Source: Nitrospira lenta
Lineage (GTDB): Bacteria > Nitrospirota > Nitrospiria > Nitrospirales > Nitrospiraceae
Direction: 5' to 3'
DNA: 7,628 bases
Assembly: GCA_945906715.1 (NCBI GenBank)
Contig: CAMDRK010000119.1
Span: forward strand, 1 to 7,628
Shown: positions 1 through 6,508 of the stretch, in pieces
Layout: each line of letters starts with the position of its first letter
How positions within the stretch are numbered: position 1 is the first letter of the stretch
The notes under the pieces: model-generated
What the model saw: the letters and a program-made list of their open reading frames with translations, nothing else
The model's database searches: none
Told to the model about the DNA's origin: nothing
Translations under genes and position numbers: made by a program

Positions 1-91
1 CAGCCCTCCCTTCTTCCTGCAGATGAGTGTAGGTTGTGCGCGCTTACAACCCCATCTTGCCTCGTCTGAGGTGCATGGGGGAAGAAGGCTG
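1..91. repeat. Nested imperfect inverted repeat / structured element
   Basis: Several complementary arms are nested around one centre. CCTTCTTCC (9-17) pairs perfectly with GGAAGAAGG (80-88). CAG (1-3) can pair with CTG (89-91) across a bulge. CAGATGAG (20-27) pairs with CTCGTCTG (61-68) with one G-U. GGTTGT (32-37) pairs with ACAACC (46-51) around an 8-base loop. Folded, this gives a long interrupted hairpin of about 26 base pairs. It starts at the window edge, so it may extend further upstream. It could be the 3' end of an upstream transcript, a small miniature transposon-like repeat, or a structured leader. It lacks the run of T after the stem expected of a simple terminator. I do not recognise it as a known riboswitch. 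Confidence 0.45.
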
Positions 92-125
92 GGTCCATTT
101 CATTAGCACAGCGAAGGAAGTTTCC

Positions 126-143
126 GGAAGGCCAGAGGCTTCC
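126..143 (+). terminator. Possible weak terminator-like hairpin
   Basis: GGAA (126-129) and GCC (131-133) pair with GGC (137-139) and TTCC (140-143), leaving one bulged G and a 3-base AGA loop. CTTTAAT follows, which is only a weak T tract. It could end transcription from a gene left of the window, but the stem is short and the call is tentative. Confidence 0.2.
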
Positions 144-302
144 CTTTAATGCCTCAACGTATGCCAATCAAGTACTAGTTTGCTCTCTCAATTCTCTGGA
201 TCGACAACACGCAAAGTCCTCAATACTTGCTCCCACAATCCAAATGGTGTAGTCTGAATTTCGCCGAAGGTTACGAAGACTGAGAGCGGAAAGGTGTCAA
301 GC

Positions 303-755
303 GTGACACGAGTTCGTATACTTGCCATGTTCTGGTTGATCACGTGGATGCTCGTGATCCCATTCTTTCATGTCCATCCCGAGGCTGATCATCACCACGG
401 GGATCCGGGTCATGTACACGGACGCACAGTCCATACAGTCTTTTCTCCGGACCCGAACTGCGAAGTTTCGGCCTTTGATCATGCGTCGGTCCCAGGTAAA
501 GAATCCACCTGTCTCCTCCATCTCGTTGCACATCCTTCCCATGGATTCGAGCAGCCTGAAATTGATTTTGTTCTCGCGTCTTTGGACGGGCCAAAGGTCG
601 GCAAAGGCACTACGCGTGATGTGGCCGCACATTCCTTCCATGCCAATATGCCTGCAAGGCCTCGTGCTGCATGGCAGCCGGAGTCCAGTCAGTCGCTGAC
701 TGATCTTCTCCTCACGCTCAACCTTTCGTCTCGTGGCCCTCCTATCGCTTCATAG
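303..755 (+). CDS. Small exported histidine-rich protein, putative metal binder
   Basis: A 150-residue protein of unknown function. An N-terminal hydrophobic segment (about residues 6-22) acts as a signal peptide or single membrane anchor. It is followed at once by a histidine cluster: HVHP, then HHH, then HVH, and then the motif HTVFSPD, giving eight histidines within some 20 residues. Two cysteines and more scattered histidines follow, and the C-terminus ends in RGPPIAS. If exported, the cluster faces the periplasm, where it could buffer, sense or hand over metal ions to the efflux system encoded just downstream. That role is inferred from composition and position only. I chose GTG at 303 because AGGTG (292-296) makes a ribosome site at good distance. 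An in-frame GTG at 294 would add three residues, and ATG at 327 is possible but has no visible ribosome site. The gap to the next gene is 110 bases with no terminator, so co-transcription is likely. Confidence 0.7.
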   Translation: MTRVRILAMFWLITWMLVIPFFHVHPEADHHHGDPGHVHGRTVHTVFSPDPNCEVSAFDHASVPGKESTCLLHLVAHPSHGFEQPEIDFVLASLDGPKVGKGTTRDVAAHSFHANMPARPRAAWQPESSQSLTDLLLTLNLSSRGPPIAS

Positions 756-853
756 TCTCTCTTCTTAAATTTCATAACTCTTCGATCTATTTCGTCGGTG
801 CCACACGTCCGTCTCGTATTGTGACGAAGGCGAGTCGCCATGGGTACCGATGT

Positions 854-859
854 GGGAGG
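854..859 (+). promoter_or_regulatory. Ribosome binding site fixing the czcC-like start
   Basis: GGGAGG lies 6 bases before ATG at 866. The same sequence at the same distance precedes the next two genes (2101-2106 before 2113; 3318-3323 before 3330). This supports ATG 866 over the in-frame GTG at 821, which has no such site and would put 15 polar, charged residues before the signal peptide. Confidence 0.8.
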
Positions 860-865
860 CCCAGT

Positions 866-2116
866 ATGACACCTGTACTCATCTGTCAGATCACCGGCTT
901 GCTTGGATTGGTGATCGTGGCCATACCTGGCTACGCCACCGAGCTCAGCTCGTCCGAATACACACTCAACCAAGTCGTACAACTTGCACTCCAACACAAT
1001 CCCGTGATGAACGGTGCAGAAGCAGTCCTTGAACAGAGTCAGGGCCGACGAGTCACGGCCGGCGCCTACCTGAACCCCACAATCATAGGTTCGGCTGGCC
1101 GAGGGTCGATTCGGGATCCCAGCACCGGTGTCTCCGTCACCGAACGGACGATTACTGTGGAACAGCCGTTGGAGTGGGTGGGCAAACGCGCTGCCCGACA
1201 ACGCGCTGCTGACGCAGGATTGGCCGGCGCCCTCGCCGGCATGGACGAAACAAAAGTGATGGTCATGGGCGAGGTGAAGGCGGCATTCTTTCAATTGCTC
1301 TTTGCCCAACACGAGGCACAGCTCGCGAGGGAAAATTTAAAGACGGTCGAAGACCTCGTGAAAGTAGTGAGTGCACGTGTCAGCACACGGGAGGCGCCGA
1401 AATTCGAATTGGTCAAGGCGACCGTCGAACTCCAGAAATCCAAGAAGGATCTGGCGCGGGCGGACAATGCGCTGCTCGTGGCCCGTGCCAAGCTCAATAC
1501 GGTGACAGGCAAAAGCCTCGGAGACTCCTTTGCCATCCAGGGGAAGTTTGAAACGGTGCGGTCGGGACTTGAGCTCCGTGTATTGACGGATCAGGCACTG
1601 GAGCGCCACCCCGCACTTCGTCGACAGCAACACGTGGTTGAGCAAGCCGAATTCACGATCGAACAGGAACGCGCCTCGCGCATACCGAACGTGGCGGTGA
1701 TTGGCCAGTACCATCGGGAAGCCGGCGATGAATCCATTATGGGAGGGTTGAGTGTCCCGCTGCCCATTTGGTATCGCCGACAGGGAGAAATCGGCGCGGC
1801 GATGGGCACGCATCGATGGGCGCAAGCCGAGCGGGCTCGGATGCAGCAAGAATTGGAGCAAACCATCACGCAGCATTTTCAGGAGGTCCGGACCGCTCAA
1901 GCACAGATGCAGGTCTTCGAAGAAGGACTCCTGTTTCAAGCTAAAGAAGCACTCGATATCGCGCAGTTCAGTTTTCGTCATGGGGCAACCAGCCTGCTCG
2001 AAGTCATCGATGCGCAGCGCGTCAACCGCCAGACCTTGCTCGAATATGCCCAAGCGCGAGCCGATCATTCCATCGCGCTGACCCGGTTGGAGCGGGCGGT
2101 GGGAGGGTTGCCATGA
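866..2116 (+). CDS. czcC: CzcC-like outer-membrane efflux channel (TolC/OEP family)
   Basis: Outer-membrane factor of a tripartite metal efflux pump: a trimer would form a beta-barrel in the outer membrane and a long alpha-helical tunnel in the periplasm, docking to the adaptor and RND pump encoded next. The protein is 416 residues, normal for CzcC-type channels. A signal peptide covers about residues 1-24, with likely cleavage after GYA; there is no lipobox. Two OEP repeats follow, about 33-220 and 235-415. Family marks are VEQPLEWVGKRAARQRAA (98-115) in the first repeat and FRHGATSLLEVIDAQR (370-385) in the second, the latter typical of TolC-like proteins. Long stretches rich in Glu, Gln, Ala and Arg (about 110-215 and 305-415) fit coiled helices. 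The stop overlaps the start of the adaptor gene by 4 bases (ATGA), so translation is probably coupled. The metal specificity of the system cannot be read from this subunit. Confidence 0.93.
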   Translation: MTPVLICQITGLLGLVIVAIPGYATELSSSEYTLNQVVQLALQHNPVMNGAEAVLEQSQGRRVTAGAYLNPTIIGSAGRGSIRDPSTGVSVTERTITVEQPLEWVGKRAARQRAADAGLAGALAGMDETKVMVMGEVKAAFFQLLFAQHEAQLARENLKTVEDLVKVVSARVSTREAPKFELVKATVELQKSKKDLARADNALLVARAKLNTVTGKSLGDSFAIQGKFETVRSGLELRVLTDQALERHPALRRQQHVVEQAEFTIEQERASRIPNVAVIGQYHREAGDESIMGGLSVPLPIWYRRQGEIGAAMGTHRWAQAERARMQQELEQTITQHFQEVRTAQAQMQVFEEGLLFQAKEALDIAQFSFRHGATSLLEVIDAQRVNRQTLLEYAQARADHSIALTRLERAVGGLP

Positions 2117-3333
2117 ACGTTCGCGTGGTGATGCCTACGTCATTGAGTCCTCTACGGATCGTCCTGTTCCTAGTGATCGCCAGCCTTCATATGTCTTGTG
2201 AGTCGAAGCAATCAGATACGCCGAAGCCTTCTCCCCCGGCGGCTACGGCATCCGCTGAGCCCGGTATCCTCGAATTGGCGGAAGGGAGCACGACCTTTGC
2301 CCATCTTCAAACGGATCGAGCGACGCTCCGTCCGATTCGGACGGTCCTCAAGGCCCAAGCGGGAAAGATTTTGGCCAACGAGAATCGATTAGCGCATCTC
2401 AGTGCGCGAGTCCCCGGCCGCATCGTGGCCGTGTATGCCAACCTTGGCGATCGAGTGAAAGAAGGCGACCGGCTTCTCCTACTCGATAGCCTCGCCCTTG
2501 GTGAAGCCCAGTTAGAATATCGCAAGGCGAGGACCATGCTCAGCGTGATGGGAAAGGCGCTCGAACGGGCCACCGCGCTGTTGGATCGCGGTGCCATCGG
2601 CGCGGGTGAACAGCAGCGGCGCGAGGCCGATTATGAGAACGCGCGAGCCGATCTGGATGAAGCCGAGGAAAATCTGCATTTGCTCGGCATGACGGAGCGA
2701 GAGATCCAACGGCTGGCCGCCAAGACCTTACCCCATGCGGAGGTCGCGCAAGTCTCCCTTCGAGCCCCCTTGACCGGTGAGGTGATCGAGCGGAACGCGA
2801 CGATCGGCGAAGTCATCGACCCCAATACGATGCTCTTCACGGTGGCAGATCTCTCGACCGTCTGGGTGCGCGCCGATTTCCCGGAACAGCAGGCCGGTCG
2901 TCTGAAGACCGGGCTCATCTTCGAGGTGCGGGTGTCGGCCTACCCGGACACGCTGTTTCAAGGCGCCATTGCCTATGTGGGGGCGGTGATCGATCCCACG
3001 ACGCGGACCGTGATGGCGCGTGCGGATGTCTCCAACCCGGACGGCCGATTACGGCCCGAGATGTTCGCCGAGGTCAGCTTGGTCACGGACGAGCAATCCG
3101 TCTTGAGCATACCGCGCACGGCGGTGCAACAGATCGGCAGCCGGACGGTCGCCTTCGTGGTGCGGGGACCGCGTCGGTTCGAATCCCGCGAGGTAACGCT
3201 CGGTCAGGCCTCGGGCGACTACATTCAAGTTGTCGCTGGACTCACTTTGGGAGATGAAGTGGTCACGGAAGGCAGTTACGCCCTGAAGTCAGAGTTGCTC
3301 CGCGAACAGATGCCGACGGGAGGTCCGCTATGA
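2113..3333 (+). CDS. czcB: CzcB-like periplasmic adaptor (membrane fusion protein, HlyD/RND type)
   Basis: Adaptor linking the RND pump to the outer-membrane channel. It has 406 residues. A hydrophobic N-terminal segment (about 14-26) ends at SLHMSC, so Cys29 may be lipidated, although His at -3 is a poor lipobox. A Pro/Ser/Ala-rich linker (about 30-50) follows. Then come the first half of a lipoyl-like domain (about 92-130, including PGRIVAVYANLGDRVKEGD), an alpha hairpin (about 131-205), the second lipoyl half (RAPLTGEVIERNATIGEVID, 217-236), a beta-barrel domain (about 246-325) and a membrane-proximal domain to the C-terminus. It lacks the His-rich or Met-rich extensions seen in some CzcB and CusB proteins, so it shows no obvious metal-binding site of its own. 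It overlaps both neighbours by 4 bases, and GGGAGG at 2101-2106 is its ribosome site. Confidence 0.93.
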   Translation: MNVRVVMPTSLSPLRIVLFLVIASLHMSCESKQSDTPKPSPPAATASAEPGILELAEGSTTFAHLQTDRATLRPIRTVLKAQAGKILANENRLAHLSARVPGRIVAVYANLGDRVKEGDRLLLLDSLALGEAQLEYRKARTMLSVMGKALERATALLDRGAIGAGEQQRREADYENARADLDEAEENLHLLGMTEREIQRLAAKTLPHAEVAQVSLRAPLTGEVIERNATIGEVIDPNTMLFTVADLSTVWVRADFPEQQAGRLKTGLIFEVRVSAYPDTLFQGAIAYVGAVIDPTTRTVMARADVSNPDGRLRPEMFAEVSLVTDEQSVLSIPRTAVQQIGSRTVAFVVRGPRRFESREVTLGQASGDYIQVVAGLTLGDEVVTEGSYALKSELLREQMPTGGPL

Positions 3334-6300
3334 TCGAACGGCTAATCCGTGCTGCCTTGGAACAACGGCTCATCGTACTGCTCGCCGTTGTCGGACTGAT
3401 CGTGAGCGGCGTGGCGGCGTTCCGCCATCTGCCGATTGATGCCTTTCCCGACGTGACTCCGGTGCAGGTGCAAGTCATCACCCGGGCGCCCTCGCTGGCT
3501 CCTGCAGAAATCGAACGCCTCGTGACCTTTCCCCTGGAGATCGAATTCACCAACCTGCCAGGCAAAACGGAACTGCGGTCGGTGTCGCGGTTCGGGCTCT
3601 CGGTGATTACCGTGATCTTTGAGGACAGGATGGATACCTATTTCGCCCGGCAACTCGTCTTGGAACGGGTGCTCCAGGCGCGAGCACGGCTTCCACAAAA
3701 TGCCGAGCCTCTGCTCGGACCAGTCAGTACGGGATTGAGCGAAGTCTTCATGTATCTCGTCGAAGGCTCGACACAGAACCTCATGGACTTGCGGACCCTT
3801 CAAGACTGGGTCATCCGCCCGATGCTGCGCGCCGTGCCAGGTCTTGCGGATGTCGACACGTTGGGCGGCCTGGCCAAGCAGTATGAAGTGCTGGTCGATC
3901 CCAATCGATTGACGAGCTTGGGGCTCACGTTGCGCCAAGTCCACGCCGCCGTGACAGGGAACAATCAAAATGCCGGCGGCAGTTATATCGAGAGGGGGGG
4001 AGACAAGCTCGTCGTTCATGGACAGGGGCTTGCTCGCTCTGCGGCAGATCTGGAACAGATCGTGGTGGCGGCGCATAAGGGCACGCCCATCTATCTCCGA
4101 GACGTCGCACAGGTTCGCCAAGGGAGCGCGATCCGGTTGGGAGGCGTGACGCGTGACGGGCAGGGCGAGGTGCTCCAAGGCATTGCCGTCATGCTGCGCG
4201 GCGGCAACAGCCGGGAGATTGTCTCAGCGGTGAAAGACAAGGTTGAGCTGATTAACCAGGTGTTGCCGGCTGGTGTGAAGATCGTCCCCTTCTATGACCG
4301 CATCGAATTAGTAGCTCGGGCGCTCGCAACAGTCGAGCGGGCATTGTTGGAGGGCGTCGCAGTCGTGATCCTGGTGCTGTATCTGTTTCTCCGGAATCTC
4401 CGCGGGGCCCTTGTCGTCGCCCTGACATTACCGCTAGCCGTCCTGGCCACGTTTCTGATCATGCAACAGGTGGGCCTGTCGGCGAATCTGATGTCACTGG
4501 GCGGCTTGGCGATCTCGCTGGGGATGATTGTCGATGCGGCCATTGTGCAGGTGGAGAATGTCGAGCGCCATCTGAGCGAACAGACCAGGGGCCGGGTCCT
4601 CTCAGTCACCGATCGTGTCCCGGTCGTCTTACGCGCCGTGCTGGAAGTGCGGAAGCCAAGCCTCTTCGGAGAGCTGATCATTGCCTTGACCTTTGTCCCA
4701 CTCCTGGCTCTCCAAGGCATGGAAGGCAAGATGTTCATTCCGCTAGCCCTGACGGTGGTGATTGCCCTCTTGAGTTCCTTAGTCCTCTCGATGACGGTGG
4801 TCCCGGTGCTGGCGGCGATGCTGATGAAGCCTCGTGCCGCCACCGAGGGTGGTCGCCTGTTGGACCGTGTCCGGGGGCGGTATCGCCGGCTGTTGGAGGG
4901 GGCGATCCGAAGAACCCGTCTGGTCGTGCTTGCGGCGGTCGGTTTGCTCGTCGGTGGGGCAGCCCTGGTCCCGTTCATCGGCCGGGAATTTGTACCCATC
5001 ATGGACGAAGGGTCGATCGTGGTGAATCTGATGCGCCTGCCCAGCATCAGCCTCAGCGAATCGCTGAACATTTCGGGGGACGTCGAGCGATTGTTGCTGG
5101 AGATGCCGGACGTGCGCTCCGTGGTCTCGCGCACGGGAGCTAACGAACTAGGGACCGATCCGATGGGAATGGAACTCAGCGATATGTACGTCCTGCTCAA
5201 GCCTGACTCCGAGTGGCAGGCCAAGTCCAAAGCCGACATTGAAGACCAGATCCGCCGGCGACTGGAACAAGTGCCCGGGATCGCGTTCGGCTTGTCCCAG
5301 CCGATCGCCATGCGCGTCGATGAATTGATGTCGGGGGTCCGGTCCCAGGTCGCGGTCAAATTGTTCGGCGAGGACCTCGAGACATTGCGCATGAAGGGGG
5401 ACGAGATCTCCCGGGTACTGAGGCAGGTGCGCGGCATAGTTGATCTGCGGGTCGAGCAGGTGTCGGGCCTCTACTATTTGAAGCTCGACATCGACCGTGC
5501 CAGGATCGCGCGCCATGGGATCAATGTGGCGGAGATCACGGAGGTGATCGAAGCTGTGGGTGGCGGGATTGCCGCTGGGGAGGTTTTCGAAGGGCAATGG
5601 CGATTCCCGATCATGGTGCGATTTCCGGATGATCGCCGCACCGATGTGGAGACAATTGCCGCGCTAGGAGTGACTGCTCCGGACGGGTCACGCATTCCCC
5701 TTCGCGAGCTGGCCGACATTCGAATTGTGGAAGGACCGGCGCAGATCAGCCGGGAGCATGCGAGCCGCCGGATCGTCATCGAGGCCAATGTGGTCGGGCG
5801 TGACCTCGTCGGTGCCGTAGAAGAGGCACAGATGGCAGTGTCCCGTCAGGTCCAGCTCCCATCTGGCTACTATGTGACCTGGGGCGGCCAATTCGAAAAC
5901 CAACAGAAGGCCATGGCACGCCTGGCCGTTGTCGTGCCTCTGGTCATTGGACTGATCTTTCTGCTGCTCTTTTTTACGTTCGGAAACCTCAGGCAAGCCG
6001 CGCTGATTTTGCTCGCGATTCCGTTTGCGATGGTCGGTGGCCTTCTGGCGCTAATGTTCGGCGGGCTATATCTCTCTGTTCCGGCCTCCGTCGGTTTCAT
6101 TGCCTTGTTTGGTGTCGCGGTGCTCAACGGGGTCGTGAAGATCGCCTACATTAACCAACTCCGGGAACAGGGGATGCCGTTGGACGAGGCGGTGCTGACC
6201 GGCATGGTGTTGCGATTACGCCCTGTGCTGATGACCGCGGTGGTTGCGATGATGGCGCTCATTCCCTTGCTGTTGGCCACCGGACCCGGTTCCGAAATAC

Positions 6301-6473
6301 AGCGGCCGCTCGCCACGGTCGTGATCGGAGGGTTGTTTTCATCAACCGCTTTGATTCTTGTGGTCATGCCCGTGTTGTATCGCTGGATGGAGCAAAGGAT
6401 CGTTCAGCGGCGGGAAGCGGGATCCTCAGCGATGGCCTCTCGTTTGGAAACCCAAGTCCAGCATGAAGTCTGA
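3330..6473 (+). CDS. czcA: CzcA-like heavy-metal efflux RND pump
   Basis: Proton-driven inner-membrane pump of the HME-RND family, 1047 residues, full length. It shows two duplicated halves: TM1 (about 12-30), a large periplasmic domain, TM2-6 (about 338-497), TM7 (about 530-550), a second periplasmic domain, and TM8-12 (about 865-1018). Marks include LPIDAFPDVTPVQVQV near 34-49, the helix-4 motif SLGMIVDAAIVQVEN (396-410) with D402 and E409, and GVAVLNG (928-934) plus RLRPVLMTA (962-970) in helices 10-11, all close to CzcA. By-eye alignment to remembered E. coli CusA puts N566, L616 and E665 at the three Cu/Ag-binding methionines (M573, M623, M672), so divalent metals are more likely than Cu(I) or Ag(I). 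Oddities are Ser396 where CzcA has the first Asp of its DFG motif, and Lys937 inside helix 10. It overlaps czcB by 4 bases; GGGAGG at 3318-3323 precedes the ATG. The exact substrate is not determined. Confidence 0.95.
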   Translation: MIERLIRAALEQRLIVLLAVVGLIVSGVAAFRHLPIDAFPDVTPVQVQVITRAPSLAPAEIERLVTFPLEIEFTNLPGKTELRSVSRFGLSVITVIFEDRMDTYFARQLVLERVLQARARLPQNAEPLLGPVSTGLSEVFMYLVEGSTQNLMDLRTLQDWVIRPMLRAVPGLADVDTLGGLAKQYEVLVDPNRLTSLGLTLRQVHAAVTGNNQNAGGSYIERGGDKLVVHGQGLARSAADLEQIVVAAHKGTPIYLRDVAQVRQGSAIRLGGVTRDGQGEVLQGIAVMLRGGNSREIVSAVKDKVELINQVLPAGVKIVPFYDRIELVARALATVERALLEGVAVVILVLYLFLRNLRGALVVALTLPLAVLATFLIMQQVGLSANLMSLGGLAISLGMIVDAAIVQVENVERHLSEQTRGRVLSVTDRVPVVLRAVLEVRKPSLFGELIIALTFVPLLALQGMEGKMFIPLALTVVIALLSSLVLSMTVVPVLAAMLMKPRAATEGGRLLDRVRGRYRRLLEGAIRRTRLVVLAAVGLLVGGAALVPFIGREFVPIMDEGSIVVNLMRLPSISLSESLNISGDVERLLLEMPDVRSVVSRTGANELGTDPMGMELSDMYVLLKPDSEWQAKSKADIEDQIRRRLEQVPGIAFGLSQPIAMRVDELMSGVRSQVAVKLFGEDLETLRMKGDEISRVLRQVRGIVDLRVEQVSGLYYLKLDIDRARIARHGINVAEITEVIEAVGGGIAAGEVFEGQWRFPIMVRFPDDRRTDVETIAALGVTAPDGSRIPLRELADIRIVEGPAQISREHASRRIVIEANVVGRDLVGAVEEAQMAVSRQVQLPSGYYVTWGGQFENQQKAMARLAVVVPLVIGLIFLLLFFTFGNLRQAALILLAIPFAMVGGLLALMFGGLYLSVPASVGFIALFGVAVLNGVVKIAYINQLREQGMPLDEAVLTGMVLRLRPVLMTAVVAMMALIPLLLATGPGSEIQRPLATVVIGGLFSSTALILVVMPVLYRWMEQRIVQRREAGSSAMASRLETQVQHEV

Positions 6474-6508
6474 GAAGGAGTGTGGCATCTAGAATAAGAG
6501 AGGGTTAA

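Larger units (their letters stand above)
1..302. other. Non-coding upstream region
   Basis: No convincing gene is seen in these 302 bases on either strand. The region contains a nested inverted repeat (1-91), a short bulged hairpin (126-143) that includes the 8-base palindrome TTCCGGAA at 122-129, and a weak stem (AGTCT at 251-255 with AGACT at 277-281, plus TCG 261-263 with CGA 274-276) just before the first gene. The operon promoter presumably lies here. The best sigma-70-like pair I can find is TCGACA at 201-206 with AATACT at 222-227, but its 15-base spacing is short and the -10 match is poor, so I do not call it a promoter. Confidence 0.6.

Noticed and set aside
201..227. Promoter-like pair TCGACA / AATACT
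   Set aside because: The spacing is 15 bases and the -10 box matches only four of six positions; too weak to call.
1..302. Nickel-cobalt riboswitch (czcD motif) before the efflux operon
   Set aside because: The structured stretch at 1-91 does not show the conserved arrangement I know for that RNA and lies over 200 bases from the first gene.
821..865. Upstream GTG start for the channel gene
   Set aside because: It would add 15 charged or polar residues before the signal peptide, and it lacks the GGGAGG site that precedes ATG 866.
689..1312. Reverse-strand open frame of 207 codons covering the gap between genes one and two
   Set aside because: It overlaps the start of the channel gene and the end of the first gene; its composition is shadow-like and I recognise no domain.
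1337..2068. Reverse-strand open frame of 243 codons inside the channel gene
   Set aside because: It is antisense to a clear TolC-family gene and has no recognisable motif.
3342..4178. Reverse-strand open frame of 278 codons inside the pump gene
   Set aside because: It is a shadow of the czcA-like gene with no family resemblance or plausible ribosome site that I can see.
4292..5437. Long reverse-strand open frame of 381 codons inside the pump gene
   Set aside because: It lies wholly antisense to a well-supported RND gene, has low-complexity Arg/Ser/Thr-rich content, and shows no recognisable domain.
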